From contig NZ_JPMI01000094.1 of NCBI RefSeq assembly GCF_000733295.1, forward strand, positions 1 to 42,373: a stretch of DNA of 42,373 nt, written 5' to 3'. The stretch's first letter is position 1, and each line of letters opens with the position of its first letter. The notes below the pieces were generated by a model. The model was not told where the DNA came from and searched no databases. It saw nothing but the letters and a program-made list of their open reading frames with translations. The stretch is from Archangium violaceum Cb vi76. GTDB lineage: Bacteria; Myxococcota; Myxococcia; Myxococcales; Myxococcaceae. The translations under genes were made by a program, and so were the position numbers. Below are positions 12,797 through 22,796 of this stretch, piece after piece.

Positions 12797-13456
12797 ATGG
12801 AATCTCTGTACGTGCGCCAGTTGAAGCTCGGGTCGATGGACAACTTCGTGTACCTGGTGGGCCCGAAGGACTCGGACGAGGTGCTGGTGGTGGACCCCGC
12901 CTGGGACGTGCCCGCCATCGAGAAGGCCCTCGTGGAGGACGGCAAGCGCCTGGTGGGCGCCTTCGTGTCGCACTGCCACGGAGATCACACCAACGGGATA
13001 CCCGAGCTGCTCTCGAAACATGACGTCCCCGTCTACGCCCAGCGCGCCGAGGTGGACTTCTCGGTGGACCTGCGCGAGCTGGCCTCGGGGGCGCTGCGGC
13101 CAGTCGGGCCGGGGGACACCCTCACGGTGGGGGGGCGGAGCTTCCAGGCCCTGCACACCCCGGGGCACACCCCGGGCTCGCACTGCCTGCTGGCCCAGGA
13201 CGCGCTGGTGTCGGGGGACACCGTCTTCATCAATGGCTGTGGCCGGTGCGACATGCGCGGGGGCGACCCGGAGGCGATGTACCGCTCGCTGTCCCAGGTG
13301 TTGCTCAAGGTGCCGGACAGCACCCGGCTCTTCCCCGGGCATGACTACGCGAGCGTACCGGTGGCGGCCATGAGCGACGTGCGCCAGCACAACCCGTACT
13401 TCGCCTTCCCGGACGTGGCCTCCTTCGTGGCCTACCGGATGCGCCCGAGGCGCTGA
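12797..13456 (+). CDS. Metallo-beta-lactamase-fold hydrolase, glyoxalase II-like
   Basis: A 219-aa single-domain enzyme of the hydroxyacylglutathione-hydrolase/persulfide-dioxygenase branch of the superfamily. The metal ligands are all present: H59-x-H61-x-D63-H64 (SHCHGDH), H124 in TPGHTPGSH, D141 in SGDTVF and H182 in FPGHDY. The INGCGRCDMRGGDPEAMYRSL segment is typical of glyoxalase II-like and ETHE1-like proteins. The start is fixed by GGAGGA at 12785-12790, six bases before ATG 12797; the in-frame TTG at 12791 would have no spacing. It is a single-gene unit convergent with the M50 gene (6-base gap). The substrate cannot be told from sequence: hydroxyacyl-thioesters or persulfides are both possible. 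Confidence 0.9.
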   Translation: MESLYVRQLKLGSMDNFVYLVGPKDSDEVLVVDPAWDVPAIEKALVEDGKRLVGAFVSHCHGDHTNGIPELLSKHDVPVYAQRAEVDFSVDLRELASGALRPVGPGDTLTVGGRSFQALHTPGHTPGSHCLLAQDALVSGDTVFINGCGRCDMRGGDPEAMYRSLSQVLLKVPDSTRLFPGHDYASVPVAAMSDVRQHNPYFAFPDVASFVAYRMRPRR

Positions 13457-13462
13457 GCGCTC

Positions 13463-14194
13463 CTAGCGGCGGCTGGAGGTCAGCGAGTAGCCCAGGCCCT
13501 CGGGGCGCGCGGCGCGCAGGGACCAGCGGGCGAAGAGGCCGAGCAGCGCGAGCGAGACGAACGACCAGAGCGCGGCCCAGGCCCACGAGGGCACGGGGGT
13601 GAGGTGGGCTAGCCGCGCCGCGTCACTGACGGAGCGGGCGGCGCCGTTCCACAGGTCCGAGCGCAGATCGAACGCCACGTAGAGCGCGGAGAAGGCGGCG
13701 AGCAGGAGGTTGAGCATGTCCACGCCCCCATCCGGGAGGTACTTCGCCGCGAGCCCCAGCACGAGCGCGGTGCCCATGCAGAAGGCCAGGGTGAGGCTGT
13801 CACCCGCGTAGAGGACACCCATCACCGCGAGGCCCACGCACGCGGAGGCGAGCACGAGGCGGCGCATCCGGAAGCGGTAGGTGGCCAGCAGCAGGAAGGC
13901 TCCGGCGAGCGCGCTGCCCACGTAGCCGGCGGAGTACACGGCCACCTGCGCCATCAGGCCCTCGGGCAGATGGGACAGGCAGGCACTGGAGTCGGTCGTG
14001 GCCAGCGTGACGCGGTCCACCGCGCCCCCGGCGAGCAGGGTGGCGAGTGCGTGACCTCCCTCGTGCATCATCACCACCAGCAGCTTCAGGGGCCACACCA
14101 CGGGCGAGTCCCAGAAGTACCAGCCCGCCCCCAGGAGCACGAGGAGAAGGGCCACCCGGCCAAAGTCCAACTTGGAGCCGCTCGAGGTCTGCAT
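13463..14194 (-). CDS. M50B-like integral membrane metalloprotease
   Basis: A 243-aa polytopic membrane protein with the zinc-protease motif H44-E-G-G-H48 at the end of its second hydrophobic stretch, followed by ALATLLAGGAVDRVTL. This is the signature of the M50B-like family (related to site-2 proteases). About six hydrophobic segments can be seen. Site-2-type proteases cleave substrates within the membrane, but no PDZ domain or substrate partner is present here. I chose ATG 14194 (MQTSSGSKLDFG); the frame extends upstream to 14281 but that part is Pro/Gly/Arg-rich and not membrane-like. It is divergent from the S46 peptidase gene (140 bases) and convergent with the hydrolase gene. Confidence 0.85.
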   Translation of the reverse strand: MQTSSGSKLDFGRVALLLVLLGAGWYFWDSPVVWPLKLLVVMMHEGGHALATLLAGGAVDRVTLATTDSSACLSHLPEGLMAQVAVYSAGYVGSALAGAFLLLATYRFRMRRLVLASACVGLAVMGVLYAGDSLTLAFCMGTALVLGLAAKYLPDGGVDMLNLLLAAFSALYVAFDLRSDLWNGAARSVSDAARLAHLTPVPSWAWAALWSFVSLALLGLFARWSLRAARPEGLGYSLTSSRR

Positions 14195-14334
14195 CGCGGG
14201 TCCCAGAACACGCCTGTTCCCGGGTTCTTCCAGGGGCCCACCGTCCCTTCCGTGGACGGCAGGAGGGAGGGCAGGCGTCACGGACGTCCAAGACGGTCGC
14301 CTGCGGGCGGAAGACGCGGTAGGGAGGGGGCACG

Positions 14335-16506
14335 ATGAAGAAGACGCTCCTGCTCCTTTCTCTCGTGGCTGCCCCGGCCTTGGCCGGGGAAGGGAAGTGG
14401 ACCCCCCAACAGGTCCTCGAACTCGACCCGGCGTGGCTCAAGGCCCAGGGGCTCCAGGTGCCGCCCAAGCGGCTGTGGGATCCCAAGCGGGGCACGGGCC
14501 TGCTGGCCGGCGCGGTGAGCGTGAGCGGCTGCTCGGGCGCTTTCATCGCCGAGACGGGCCTGATCATCACCAACCACCACTGTGTCTTCTCCATCGTCCA
14601 GGAGCACAGCACGCCGCAGCGCGATCTCCTCGCCCAGGGCTACCTCGCGAAGAGCCGCGAGGAGGAGCTGCCGGGCAAGGGCTCGCGCGTCCTGGTGCCG
14701 CGCGGCTTCACGGACGTGACGAAGGAGATGTTCGCCGCGGTGCCCGAGGGCGCGGACGATCTCGCGCGCAAGAAGGCCATGGAGCGCAAGGAGAAGGAGC
14801 TGGTCGCCGAGTGCGAGAAGCGACCGGCCACGCGCTGCCGGGTGGCCAGCTTCGATGGCGGGGTGCAGTTCGTGCTGTTCGACTCGGTGGAGCTGGCGGA
14901 CGTGCGGCTGGTGTACGCGCCGCCGCGCGCCGTGGGCGAGTTCGGCGGTGATGAGGACAACTGGATGTGGCCGCGCCACACCGGTGACTTCTCCATCATC
15001 CGGGCCTACTCGGCGCCGGACGGCTCGGCGGCGAAGTATGACGTCAAGAACGTGCCCCACAAGGCGGAGTTCTTCTTCCCGCTGGCCACCCAGGGCGTGA
15101 AGCCGGACGACTTCGTGATGGTGCTCGGCTACCCCGGCACCACCTTCCGCGCGCTGCTGGCCGAGGACATGGCCGAGCGCCAGTCGCGCTTCTACCCGCG
15201 CGTCATCGACGTGTACGGCGAGCTCATCCGCATCCTCGAGGAGGAGGGCGAGAAGGATGCAGCGGGGAAGATCGCCGTGGCCTCCAACCTCAAGGGCATG
15301 CGCAACCGCTACAAGAACGCGGGCGGGCAGCTCGCGGGGCTCAAGCGCGGACGCATCGTGGAGAAGCAGCGCGAGGCCGAGGCGGCGGTGGTGGCCTGGG
15401 CGGAGAAGCGCAAGGAGCACGCGGGCGCGCTGAAGGCCCGCTCGGAGCTGCTGGCGCTGCACGCGGAGAGTGCGAAGACGTTCGAGCGCGAGTTCCTGCT
15501 CGACGCGCTGCGCATGGCGCCCAAGGGCTCGTCCCTGGCGCTGGCGCTGGCGCGGCTGTCGCAGGAGCGGGCGAAGCCGGACCTCGAGCGCCGGCCCGAG
15601 TTCATGGAGCGCGAGCTGCCCCGGCTGGCGGACCGGCTGGAGCGCGAGCAGAAGAACTACTACGCGGCGGCGGACAAGCGGATGCTCCTCGCGCTGGTGC
15701 GGCGGGCGCAGGCGCTCGGCGAGGGCGAGCGCATCGCGGCGATCGACAAGCACTTCGGCCGGACGTACGCGGAGAAGGACGTGTCCGCGAAGATCGACGC
15801 CCTGTACGCCAGCTCCAAGGTGCTGGACCTGGCCGAGCGCCAGAAGATGGCCGGCGAGACGGAGGCGCAGCTCCGGGCGCGGAAGGATCCGCTGCTGGAC
15901 TTCGGCTTCGACCTGGCGGCGGAGGTGGTGGCGCTGGACGAGCTGAGGGATCGGCGCGCGGGAGCGAACGTGCGGCTGATGCCCCCGTGGCGCCGGGCGG
16001 TGATGGCGCACGCGGGCAAGCCGGTGGCGCCGGATGCCAACAGCACCCTGCGGGTGTCGTTCGCGAAGGTGAAGGGCTATGCGCCTCGGGACGGGGCCTT
16101 CTACACGCCGCAGACGACGCTGACGGGCGTGATGGAGAAGCACACGGGCCAGGCGCCCTTCATCGTGCCGGACAAGGTGGCCGCCGCGGCCGTGGCGAAG
16201 AAGTACGGACCCTGGGTGGACTCGCGGCTGAAGGACGTGCCGGTGAACTTCCTGGCGGACGCGGACACCACGGGCGGCAACTCGGGCAGCCCCACGGTGA
16301 ACGGCAAGGGCCAGTTGGTGGGCCTCAACTTCGACCGCGTGTGGGAGAACGTGGCGAATGACTTCGGCTACAACCCGGACGTGGCGCGCAACGTGAACGT
16401 GGACGTGCGCTACGTGCTGTGGATGCTGGATCAGGTCGAGGACGCGGACGGGCTGCTGCGCGAGCTGGGCGTGCGCAAGGGTCCCAAGGCCCAGGAGCGG
16501 CGCTGA
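14335..16506 (+). CDS. S46 family dipeptidyl-peptidase, DPP11-like
   Basis: Periplasmic or secreted exopeptidase that removes dipeptides from peptide N-termini, useful to a predator feeding on protein. The signal peptide ends PALA at residue 17. The chymotrypsin-like triad is visible: H82 in ITNHHCVF, D218 in HTGDFSIIRAY and S650 in TGGNSGSP. The long helical insert (about 300-530) is typical of S46. In LNFDRVWE, Arg668 occupies the position that separates DPP11 (Arg, prefers Asp/Glu at P1) from DPP7 (Gly, hydrophobic P1), so acidic specificity is predicted. 723 aa, full length. A GGGAGGGG site precedes the ATG. Its TGA overlaps the ATG of the next gene. Confidence 0.93.
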   Translation: MKKTLLLLSLVAAPALAGEGKWTPQQVLELDPAWLKAQGLQVPPKRLWDPKRGTGLLAGAVSVSGCSGAFIAETGLIITNHHCVFSIVQEHSTPQRDLLAQGYLAKSREEELPGKGSRVLVPRGFTDVTKEMFAAVPEGADDLARKKAMERKEKELVAECEKRPATRCRVASFDGGVQFVLFDSVELADVRLVYAPPRAVGEFGGDEDNWMWPRHTGDFSIIRAYSAPDGSAAKYDVKNVPHKAEFFFPLATQGVKPDDFVMVLGYPGTTFRALLAEDMAERQSRFYPRVIDVYGELIRILEEEGEKDAAGKIAVASNLKGMRNRYKNAGGQLAGLKRGRIVEKQREAEAAVVAWAEKRKEHAGALKARSELLALHAESAKTFEREFLLDALRMAPKGSSLALALARLSQERAKPDLERRPEFMERELPRLADRLEREQKNYYAAADKRMLLALVRRAQALGEGERIAAIDKHFGRTYAEKDVSAKIDALYASSKVLDLAERQKMAGETEAQLRARKDPLLDFGFDLAAEVVALDELRDRRAGANVRLMPPWRRAVMAHAGKPVAPDANSTLRVSFAKVKGYAPRDGAFYTPQTTLTGVMEKHTGQAPFIVPDKVAAAAVAKKYGPWVDSRLKDVPVNFLADADTTGGNSGSPTVNGKGQLVGLNFDRVWENVANDFGYNPDVARNVNVDVRYVLWMLDQVEDADGLLRELGVRKGPKAQERR

Positions 16507-17174
16507 TGTCGGACGGGGCCGGGAGCAACCCACCGCCCCTTCCGGTCTTCGGACCGGAGGAGAAGGTGTGCGGCAACTGCAAGCTGTGGGCGGCGCACTC
16601 GGTGGATCACCGGGGCTGGGTGGGCGTCTGCCGGTTGCAGGCGGAGCGGGGGCTGTTCCCGCCCTCGGCGCCTCTGTGCAACAAGTTCCTGCCCCGGGGC
16701 GTGGCCGCGAAGGCCCTCCCGGACACCTCGCGGCGCGAGCGGACGGTGCGCGGCGTGGGGCCGGTGGTCCGGAGGCGGGAGCGGGATCCGAACGAAGTGG
16801 TGGACCTGGAAGGCCTGGAGCTGAACATGACGCGCGCGGAGTTGATGGAGCTGATCCGGGAGGCGGTGGGCGAGGGCGGTGAGGCGCCACCCCTGGCCAA
16901 CAAGTGGGAGGGTGGCAGCATCAAGCTGGTACCCGGCAAGGCGGACGTGCAGGGCAAGGACCTGCCCATCGACGCCTTCTTCCACAAGATCGTCATGGTG
17001 CGGGACAAGCTGCGGGTGATGGAGCAGAAGCTCAACGCGCACCCGAAGCTGACGGACGCCGAGAAGGTGGAGATGCAGAGCTACATCACCCGCATCTACG
17101 GCTCGCTGACGAGCTTCAACCTGCTGTTCCGGGACAAGGAAGACCACTTCGTGGGCTCCAAGTCGGAGGACTGA
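16506..17174 (+). CDS. Four-cysteine protein of unknown function, coupled to the S46 peptidase
   Basis: A 222-aa soluble protein without signal peptide. Four cysteines near the N-terminus (C22, C25, C42, C58; CGNC ... VCRLQ ... LCNKF) resemble a zinc or iron-sulfur site. A basic linker (about 60-95) and a mainly helical C-terminal half (about 105-222) follow. The start ATG shares its first base with the last base of the peptidase stop codon (TGATG), so translation is probably coupled, and no other ATG fits. The peptidase is exported while this protein looks cytoplasmic, so a direct partnership is not obvious. I do not recognise the family. Confidence 0.8.
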   Translation: MSDGAGSNPPPLPVFGPEEKVCGNCKLWAAHSVDHRGWVGVCRLQAERGLFPPSAPLCNKFLPRGVAAKALPDTSRRERTVRGVGPVVRRRERDPNEVVDLEGLELNMTRAELMELIREAVGEGGEAPPLANKWEGGSIKLVPGKADVQGKDLPIDAFFHKIVMVRDKLRVMEQKLNAHPKLTDAEKVEMQSYITRIYGSLTSFNLLFRDKEDHFVGSKSED

Positions 17175-17229
17175 AAAAGAAGAGGTGAGGGTGCCACGTG
17201 TCCCATGTTCCAGACACGCGGCCCCTCAC
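17174..17229 (-). terminator. Intrinsic terminator between convergent genes
   Basis: Bases 17185-17202 pair with 17213-17229 in a long stem with one small bulge around a 10-base loop. On the minus strand the stem is followed by a U-rich tract (17182 down to 17174), a classic terminator for the sigma-factor gene. The stem may also protect the 3' end of the plus-strand transcript. The tract overlaps the last base of the plus-strand stop codon. Confidence 0.75.
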
Positions 17230-17244
17230 TTCACCCCCACGGCC

Positions 17245-17757
17245 TCACGGCTGCTGACCGCGCTCCTCCAGCTCGGCGAGGGCGCGCTGCCGGCCCCGGT
17301 GCAGGGCGCTTTTCACGGTGCCCTCCGGGATGCGCAGCATGGCGGCGATTTCCGGGTAGCTGTAGCCGCGCATTTCCCGCAGCCACAGCACCTGGCGCTG
17401 CTGCTCACTGACCTTGTCCAGGGCCTCCTCGAAGTGACGCTGCATCTCGATGCCCACGGCGTGGGCCTCGGGGGAGGCCGGGCTCTCGGGCTCGTGCTGC
17501 AACCGCTCGCGGCGCTTGCGGGCCCGCAACCAGTTGATGCTGCTGTTCACCATCACACGATGCAACCACGTGGAGCACGACGAGCGGCCGTCGAAGCCGC
17601 CGGGGCGTTGGGCCAGCCGGGTGAAGACATCCTGCACCACATCCTCCGCCTCGTCCGCATCACCCACGATGCGGCGTGCGATGGCCAGTGCCCGTGTGCG
17701 GTACTGGCGGTACAGCTCGGCGAAGGGAGGAAGGGCAATGACCGCGGCATCCATCAT
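17245..17757 (-). CDS. ECF-type RNA polymerase sigma factor
   Basis: A 170-aa alternative sigma factor. Region 2 spans about 12-80 (YRTRALAIARRIVGDADEAEDVVQDVF ... STWLHRVMVNSSINWLR) and binds core polymerase and the -10 element. Region 4 spans about 111-163 (SEQQRQVLWLREMRGYSYPEIAAMLRIPEGTVKSALHRGR) with the -35-reading helix-turn-helix. The start at 17757 has an AGGAGG site (17763-17768) 5 bases upstream. No anti-sigma factor or zinc-binding partner is next to it, unlike most ECF loci. It follows the FHA activator gene in the same direction (92-base gap), so some co-transcription is possible. Confidence 0.92.
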   Translation of the reverse strand: MMDAAVIALPPFAELYRQYRTRALAIARRIVGDADEAEDVVQDVFTRLAQRPGGFDGRSSCSTWLHRVMVNSSINWLRARKRRERLQHEPESPASPEAHAVGIEMQRHFEEALDKVSEQQRQVLWLREMRGYSYPEIAAMLRIPEGTVKSALHRGRQRALAELEERGQQP

Positions 17758-17770
17758 GTGTGCCTCCTGA

Positions 17771-17787
17771 ACACCCTCATCGGGTGT
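17771..17787 (-). promoter_or_regulatory. Inverted repeat in the sigma-factor leader
   Basis: ACACCC (17771-17776) and GGGTGT (17782-17787) are perfect complements 5 bases apart, just upstream of the ribosome-binding site. A second GGGTGT lies about 45 bases further upstream. This could be an operator or a short leader hairpin. Confidence 0.3.
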
Positions 17788-17849
17788 CTGGAGGTTGGAA
17801 CGAATGGGCCGCGAAAAGGATCTAAAGGGTGTGGAAGCCGGGAGCGGAC

Positions 17850-19481
<1,632 letters not shown>

Positions 19482-19607
19482 CGAACCCTCCCTGAAAAGT
19501 CAGTTGCGGGGACACTCCTAATCCGTGGAGCGACCGGCATGCAACCACCTGGGATGATTTTTGAGGTAGTGTTTTTGAACCCAACCCGAAGCATCGTCCA
19601 CCGGGGA

Positions 19608-19633
19608 GACCCGGACCGGGAGGGGTCCGGGTC
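19608..19633 (-). terminator. Hairpin after the T2SS operon
   Basis: GACCCGGACC (19608-19617) and GGTCCGGGTC (19624-19633) form a perfect 10-bp stem with a 6-base loop. It starts 15 bases past the gspN stop codon. No immediate U-tract follows, so it may work with Rho or act as an end-protecting hairpin. Confidence 0.55.
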
Positions 19634-19648
19634 CACCGCGACAGGGGA

Positions 19649-20641
19649 CTAGCGCATCGGCGACTGCTGGCGCGCGGGGCCGAAGTTGGGACGGTTGAAG
19701 AAGCCGCCCAGGTGCGCCACGCGGTACTTCGGATCGGTCTTGTCCGGGGGCAGGATGGTCAGGCCCGCGCCCATGATGCCCAGCCGCTTCACGAACTCCG
19801 GCTCGGCCTTCAGCTTGAAGTCCATGTCCGGCTGGCTCACGTCCAGCCGCTGGCCGAACTTCACCGTGCCCGAGCCCAGGATCTCCAGGTCCTCGCTCCG
19901 GGCCTGCAGGGCCTCCACGGTGCCCAGGCCCTTTTCGATCTTGATGCGCGCGTCGATGTCACCCAGCGCGATCTTCGGCAGATCCATGGGGGTGGGGGTG
20001 CCGTACATGGGCACCATCACGTTGCCGCCCTGGATGAGCAGTCCCTTGGTGTCCAGCGAGAGCTGGCCGTTGGCCTGGCTCAGGTCCGGCTGGCCGCGCG
20101 TCTTGGGCAGGGTGAGGTCGAGCGAGCCGTTCAGCTTGCCCGTCAGGTCCACGCCGCTGAAGCCCTTGAGGTTGCCCCCGGAGGTGTCCAGGTCGGACAG
20201 CTTCACCGCGACCTTCACGTCGCCCAGCGCGCCCACGTTGCCGCTGAGGCTGCCGCCCAGCAGGTTGGCATGGAACGCCACACCTGGCGGCAGCAGCGCG
20301 GGCCGCACCGCCACGGAGTCCACGATGATCGGCTCGCCCAGCTCCTCGGGGCCCGGGAGCATGGAGCTGTTGCTGGCGAGCATGCCGTGCAGCTCGGGCG
20401 TCATCCCGTTGGGCACCTTGCTGATGCGCACGTTTGTGGCCGTCAGCCCGCGCAGCCCCGGCCGCAGCGAGCCGATGCGCAGCGCGTACCCCGCGTCCGC
20501 CGCCGCGTCCACGGCGCGCTTGCGCAGCGTGTCGTACGGGAACGTGAGGAACAGGCACACGAGGAAGGCCACGAGCGAGAACGCACCGTAGCCAAGGGCG
20601 AGCTTCCAGCGGGCGATCTTGGTCTCAGCAGCCATGGTCAT
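19649..20641 (-). CDS. gspN: Type II secretion protein GspN
   Basis: Last gene of the T2SS operon, 330 aa. A single N-terminal transmembrane helix (about 17-35, GAFSLVAFLVCLFLTFPYDTL) precedes a periplasmic beta-rich region. Repeated segments resemble the AsmA-like GspN architecture: LGGSLSGNVGALGDV, SGVDLTGKLNGSLDL, LSLDTKGLLIQGG. GspN is an accessory part found in only some T2SS operons; its exact role is not settled. The ATG at 20641 overlaps the gspM stop as ATGA; ATG 20635 is an alternative. Identification rests partly on operon position, since the family is weakly conserved. Confidence 0.85.
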   Translation of the reverse strand: MTMAAETKIARWKLALGYGAFSLVAFLVCLFLTFPYDTLRKRAVDAAADAGYALRIGSLRPGLRGLTATNVRISKVPNGMTPELHGMLASNSSMLPGPEELGEPIIVDSVAVRPALLPPGVAFHANLLGGSLSGNVGALGDVKVAVKLSDLDTSGGNLKGFSGVDLTGKLNGSLDLTLPKTRGQPDLSQANGQLSLDTKGLLIQGGNVMVPMYGTPTPMDLPKIALGDIDARIKIEKGLGTVEALQARSEDLEILGSGTVKFGQRLDVSQPDMDFKLKAEPEFVKRLGIMGAGLTILPPDKTDPKYRVAHLGGFFNRPNFGPARQQSPMR

Positions 20642-21195
20642 TGCTTCATCTTGTAGGTGGCGACGGTCGTCCACGCCGTCAGGGTTTCCGAGGCATCGCG
20701 CGGCTCGAGGCGCAGGCTCTTCACCTTCACCACGCCGGGCCCGCGCTCCACCGAGGACAGGAAGTCATGCAGCTTGCGCAGGTCCACGTCGGTGAACGTC
20801 AGCTCCACCGAGCTCTCGACGATCTGCCCGTCCCCGATGCCCACGTCGTTCTTGGGCGTCATGTTGGGCACGGTGAGCCCCGCCTGGGTGGCCTTCTCCT
20901 CGATGTACGTCATCAGCCGCACGTTGCTGCCGGTGAGCTGCTGCTCCACGCTCTGACGCTCCTGGGTGGCCTCGCGGTAGCTGGCCGCCAGCGCCTGCAC
21001 CTCGCGCAGCTTGGCCAGCTTCTGGTCCGTGCGCTTGCGGTAGGCGTCCGCGCTGCTGGCGAAGGAGAAGATGATGACGAACAGGACGAAGGCCAACACC
21101 GCGCCTCCAGTGCCCAGCACCATCTGGCGCTCCCGGCTGGTCAGCCGCTCGAACCAGGCCTTGGCGTCGTTGAGGAGTCCTCGAAGCTTTTCCAT
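20638..21195 (-). CDS. gspM: Type II secretion protein GspM
   Basis: A 185-aa bitopic inner-membrane protein: short cytoplasmic part with LTSRERQMV, a membrane helix at about 29-49, a coiled-coil stretch (about 50-90, rich in Lys/Glu/Gln), and a ferredoxin-like periplasmic domain (about 95-185). GspM binds GspL and helps place the assembly platform. The gene starts 3 bases after gspL ends and overlaps gspN by 4 bases, both consistent with tight translational coupling. Confidence 0.9.
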   Translation of the reverse strand: MEKLRGLLNDAKAWFERLTSRERQMVLGTGGAVLAFVLFVIIFSFASSADAYRKRTDQKLAKLREVQALAASYREATQERQSVEQQLTGSNVRLMTYIEEKATQAGLTVPNMTPKNDVGIGDGQIVESSVELTFTDVDLRKLHDFLSSVERGPGVVKVKSLRLEPRDASETLTAWTTVATYKMKQ

Positions 21196-21198
21196 GTC

Positions 21199-22794
21199 CT
21201 AGCCCTCCCCGCCCTGGGCCTGCTCGGGGCACTCCACGTGGATGTCCAGGCGGAAGGAGACCTTGTTGCCATCCTTCGTCTTCTCCACCTTGCCCTCCTT
21301 CACTTCCTTGAAGCAGCGGTGACCCTTGAGCGCGGTGGCGATGGTGTCGATCTGCTTGGAGCCGTCCGTGAGGCCGCGCACGCTGATGCGCTCGAAGTCG
21401 ATGTCGATGCGGTCGAACGTCACCGGCACGTCCGCCGGCACGCGCTGGGACATCTCCGCCAGCAGGTTGACGGCGGACATCTTCGGCAGCGCGGCGGCCG
21501 GGCTCTCCACGCCCTTGAGGCGGTTGAGCGCGATGTCGTAGTTCTTCTCGCACGAGCCGAGGATGCGCTGGGTGACGTCGCACAGCACGGCGTCCACCTG
21601 GGCCTCGCGGCGCGCGAGCACCGAGTTGCGCACCACGCCGCTGGCGATGAGCAGCAGCAGCAGGGTGGCGGCGAAGGAGGCCAGCAGCCCCAGCTTGTCC
21701 TTCACGTAGTCGTAGTCACCCTTGAAGGCGAACTCGCCGCGGCGCAGGTTGAAGCGCGGCGCCTTGGGCCCCGAGGCCTGGCCGCGCAGCGCGAGCGAGT
21801 ACGCCTGCATCGCCGCCGGCTGCTCCGAGGCGGGCACCACGGCCGACGCCTCCGAGGGCAGCGCCAGCATGCGCACGGGCACGCCCAGATCCTTGCTCAG
21901 CTGCTCGGCGAGGCCCGGCATGCGCGAGGTGCCGCCGCACAGCAGCACGGCGCCCACCTGTCGGCGGGTGCGCGCGGTGAAGGCCTTGAAGGACGGGCGC
22001 AGCTCGCGCAGCACCGGCTGCAGGCCGCGCACGAAGGCCGACGCCGCCCGCTCACCGTCCGGCCCCTGGGCCGTGGCCGCGCTCGCCAGCGCTCCGTGCT
22101 GCTCCTTCCAGTGGTGCGCTTCCGGCTGCGGCGTCTGGAACTCGGTGGCCAGCGCGCGGCTGAGGTTCTGCCCGCCACCGGCGAAGGTGCGCGCGAACTC
22201 CACGCCGCCGCCGGGCCGGCCAATGGCCAGCGTCGTGCGCTCGTGGCCGAGGTCCACGATGGCCACCGCCTCCGCGTCCGTGCCCGCGAACAGGGTCGGC
22301 TGCTGCAGCAGCAGGTTCTGGTAGGTGATGCCCGGGTGCGTCACCACGCGCGGGTCCACGCCCAGCTCGTTCAGCACCTGCAGCAGCGTGGACAGCTCCT
22401 CGCGGCGCACCACGCCCACCAGCAGCTCGCTGCCCTTGTCCTTCACCTGCGAGGCGACCTGGTAGTCGAAGACGGTCTCGTTCAGGTCGAAGGGAATCTG
22501 GCTCTCCACCTCGAAGGGGATGGTGGCTTCGATCCGCTTCGGGTCGGTGAAGGGCAGGGCGAGCTGGTGGGTGACCAGCGAGGGGCCGGGCAGCGCCACC
22601 ACCACCTGATCCGGGTGGTGGAATTCCGGACGCGCCAGCAGCTCGCGCAGGGCGGTGCGCAGCGTCTCCTGACGCTCGCCTTCGCCACGGCGCACCTCGG
22701 CCCAGGCCCTCACGGCCGGGTTGCGAGCATTCGCCTCGAGGAGCAGCCCCTTCACCGAGTGGCTGCCCAGGTCCAGACCTAGAATCCGGGCCAT
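21199..22794 (-). CDS. gspL: GspL with PilM-like actin fold
   Basis: A 531-aa inner-membrane scaffold that links the GspE ATPase to the platform. Residues 1-340 form a complete PilM/FtsA-like actin fold: GLDLGSHSVKGLLLE (6-20), VDLGHERTTLAIG (180-192) and VLLCGGTSRMPGL (283-295). A short FNLRRGEF motif (348-355) precedes a membrane helix at about 367-388 and a periplasmic domain to the end. The FNL-membrane-helix part resembles PilN, so this protein looks like a PilM-PilN fusion. Nucleotide-binding motifs are better preserved than in enterobacterial GspL. ATG 22794 lies 2 bases after the gspK stop with GAGAGGAA just upstream; a start at 22812 would overlap gspK. Confidence 0.93.
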   Translation of the reverse strand: MARILGLDLGSHSVKGLLLEANARNPAVRAWAEVRRGEGERQETLRTALRELLARPEFHHPDQVVVALPGPSLVTHQLALPFTDPKRIEATIPFEVESQIPFDLNETVFDYQVASQVKDKGSELLVGVVRREELSTLLQVLNELGVDPRVVTHPGITYQNLLLQQPTLFAGTDAEAVAIVDLGHERTTLAIGRPGGGVEFARTFAGGGQNLSRALATEFQTPQPEAHHWKEQHGALASAATAQGPDGERAASAFVRGLQPVLRELRPSFKAFTARTRRQVGAVLLCGGTSRMPGLAEQLSKDLGVPVRMLALPSEASAVVPASEQPAAMQAYSLALRGQASGPKAPRFNLRRGEFAFKGDYDYVKDKLGLLASFAATLLLLLIASGVVRNSVLARREAQVDAVLCDVTQRILGSCEKNYDIALNRLKGVESPAAALPKMSAVNLLAEMSQRVPADVPVTFDRIDIDFERISVRGLTDGSKQIDTIATALKGHRCFKEVKEGKVEKTKDGNKVSFRLDIHVECPEQAQGGEG

Positions 22795-22796
22795 CG

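Noticed and set aside
14278-16890. 870-codon minus-strand frame opposite the S46 peptidase
   Set aside because: Low-complexity Arg/Pro/His composition typical of antisense reading in high-GC DNA; the plus strand encodes a complete peptidase with its catalytic triad.
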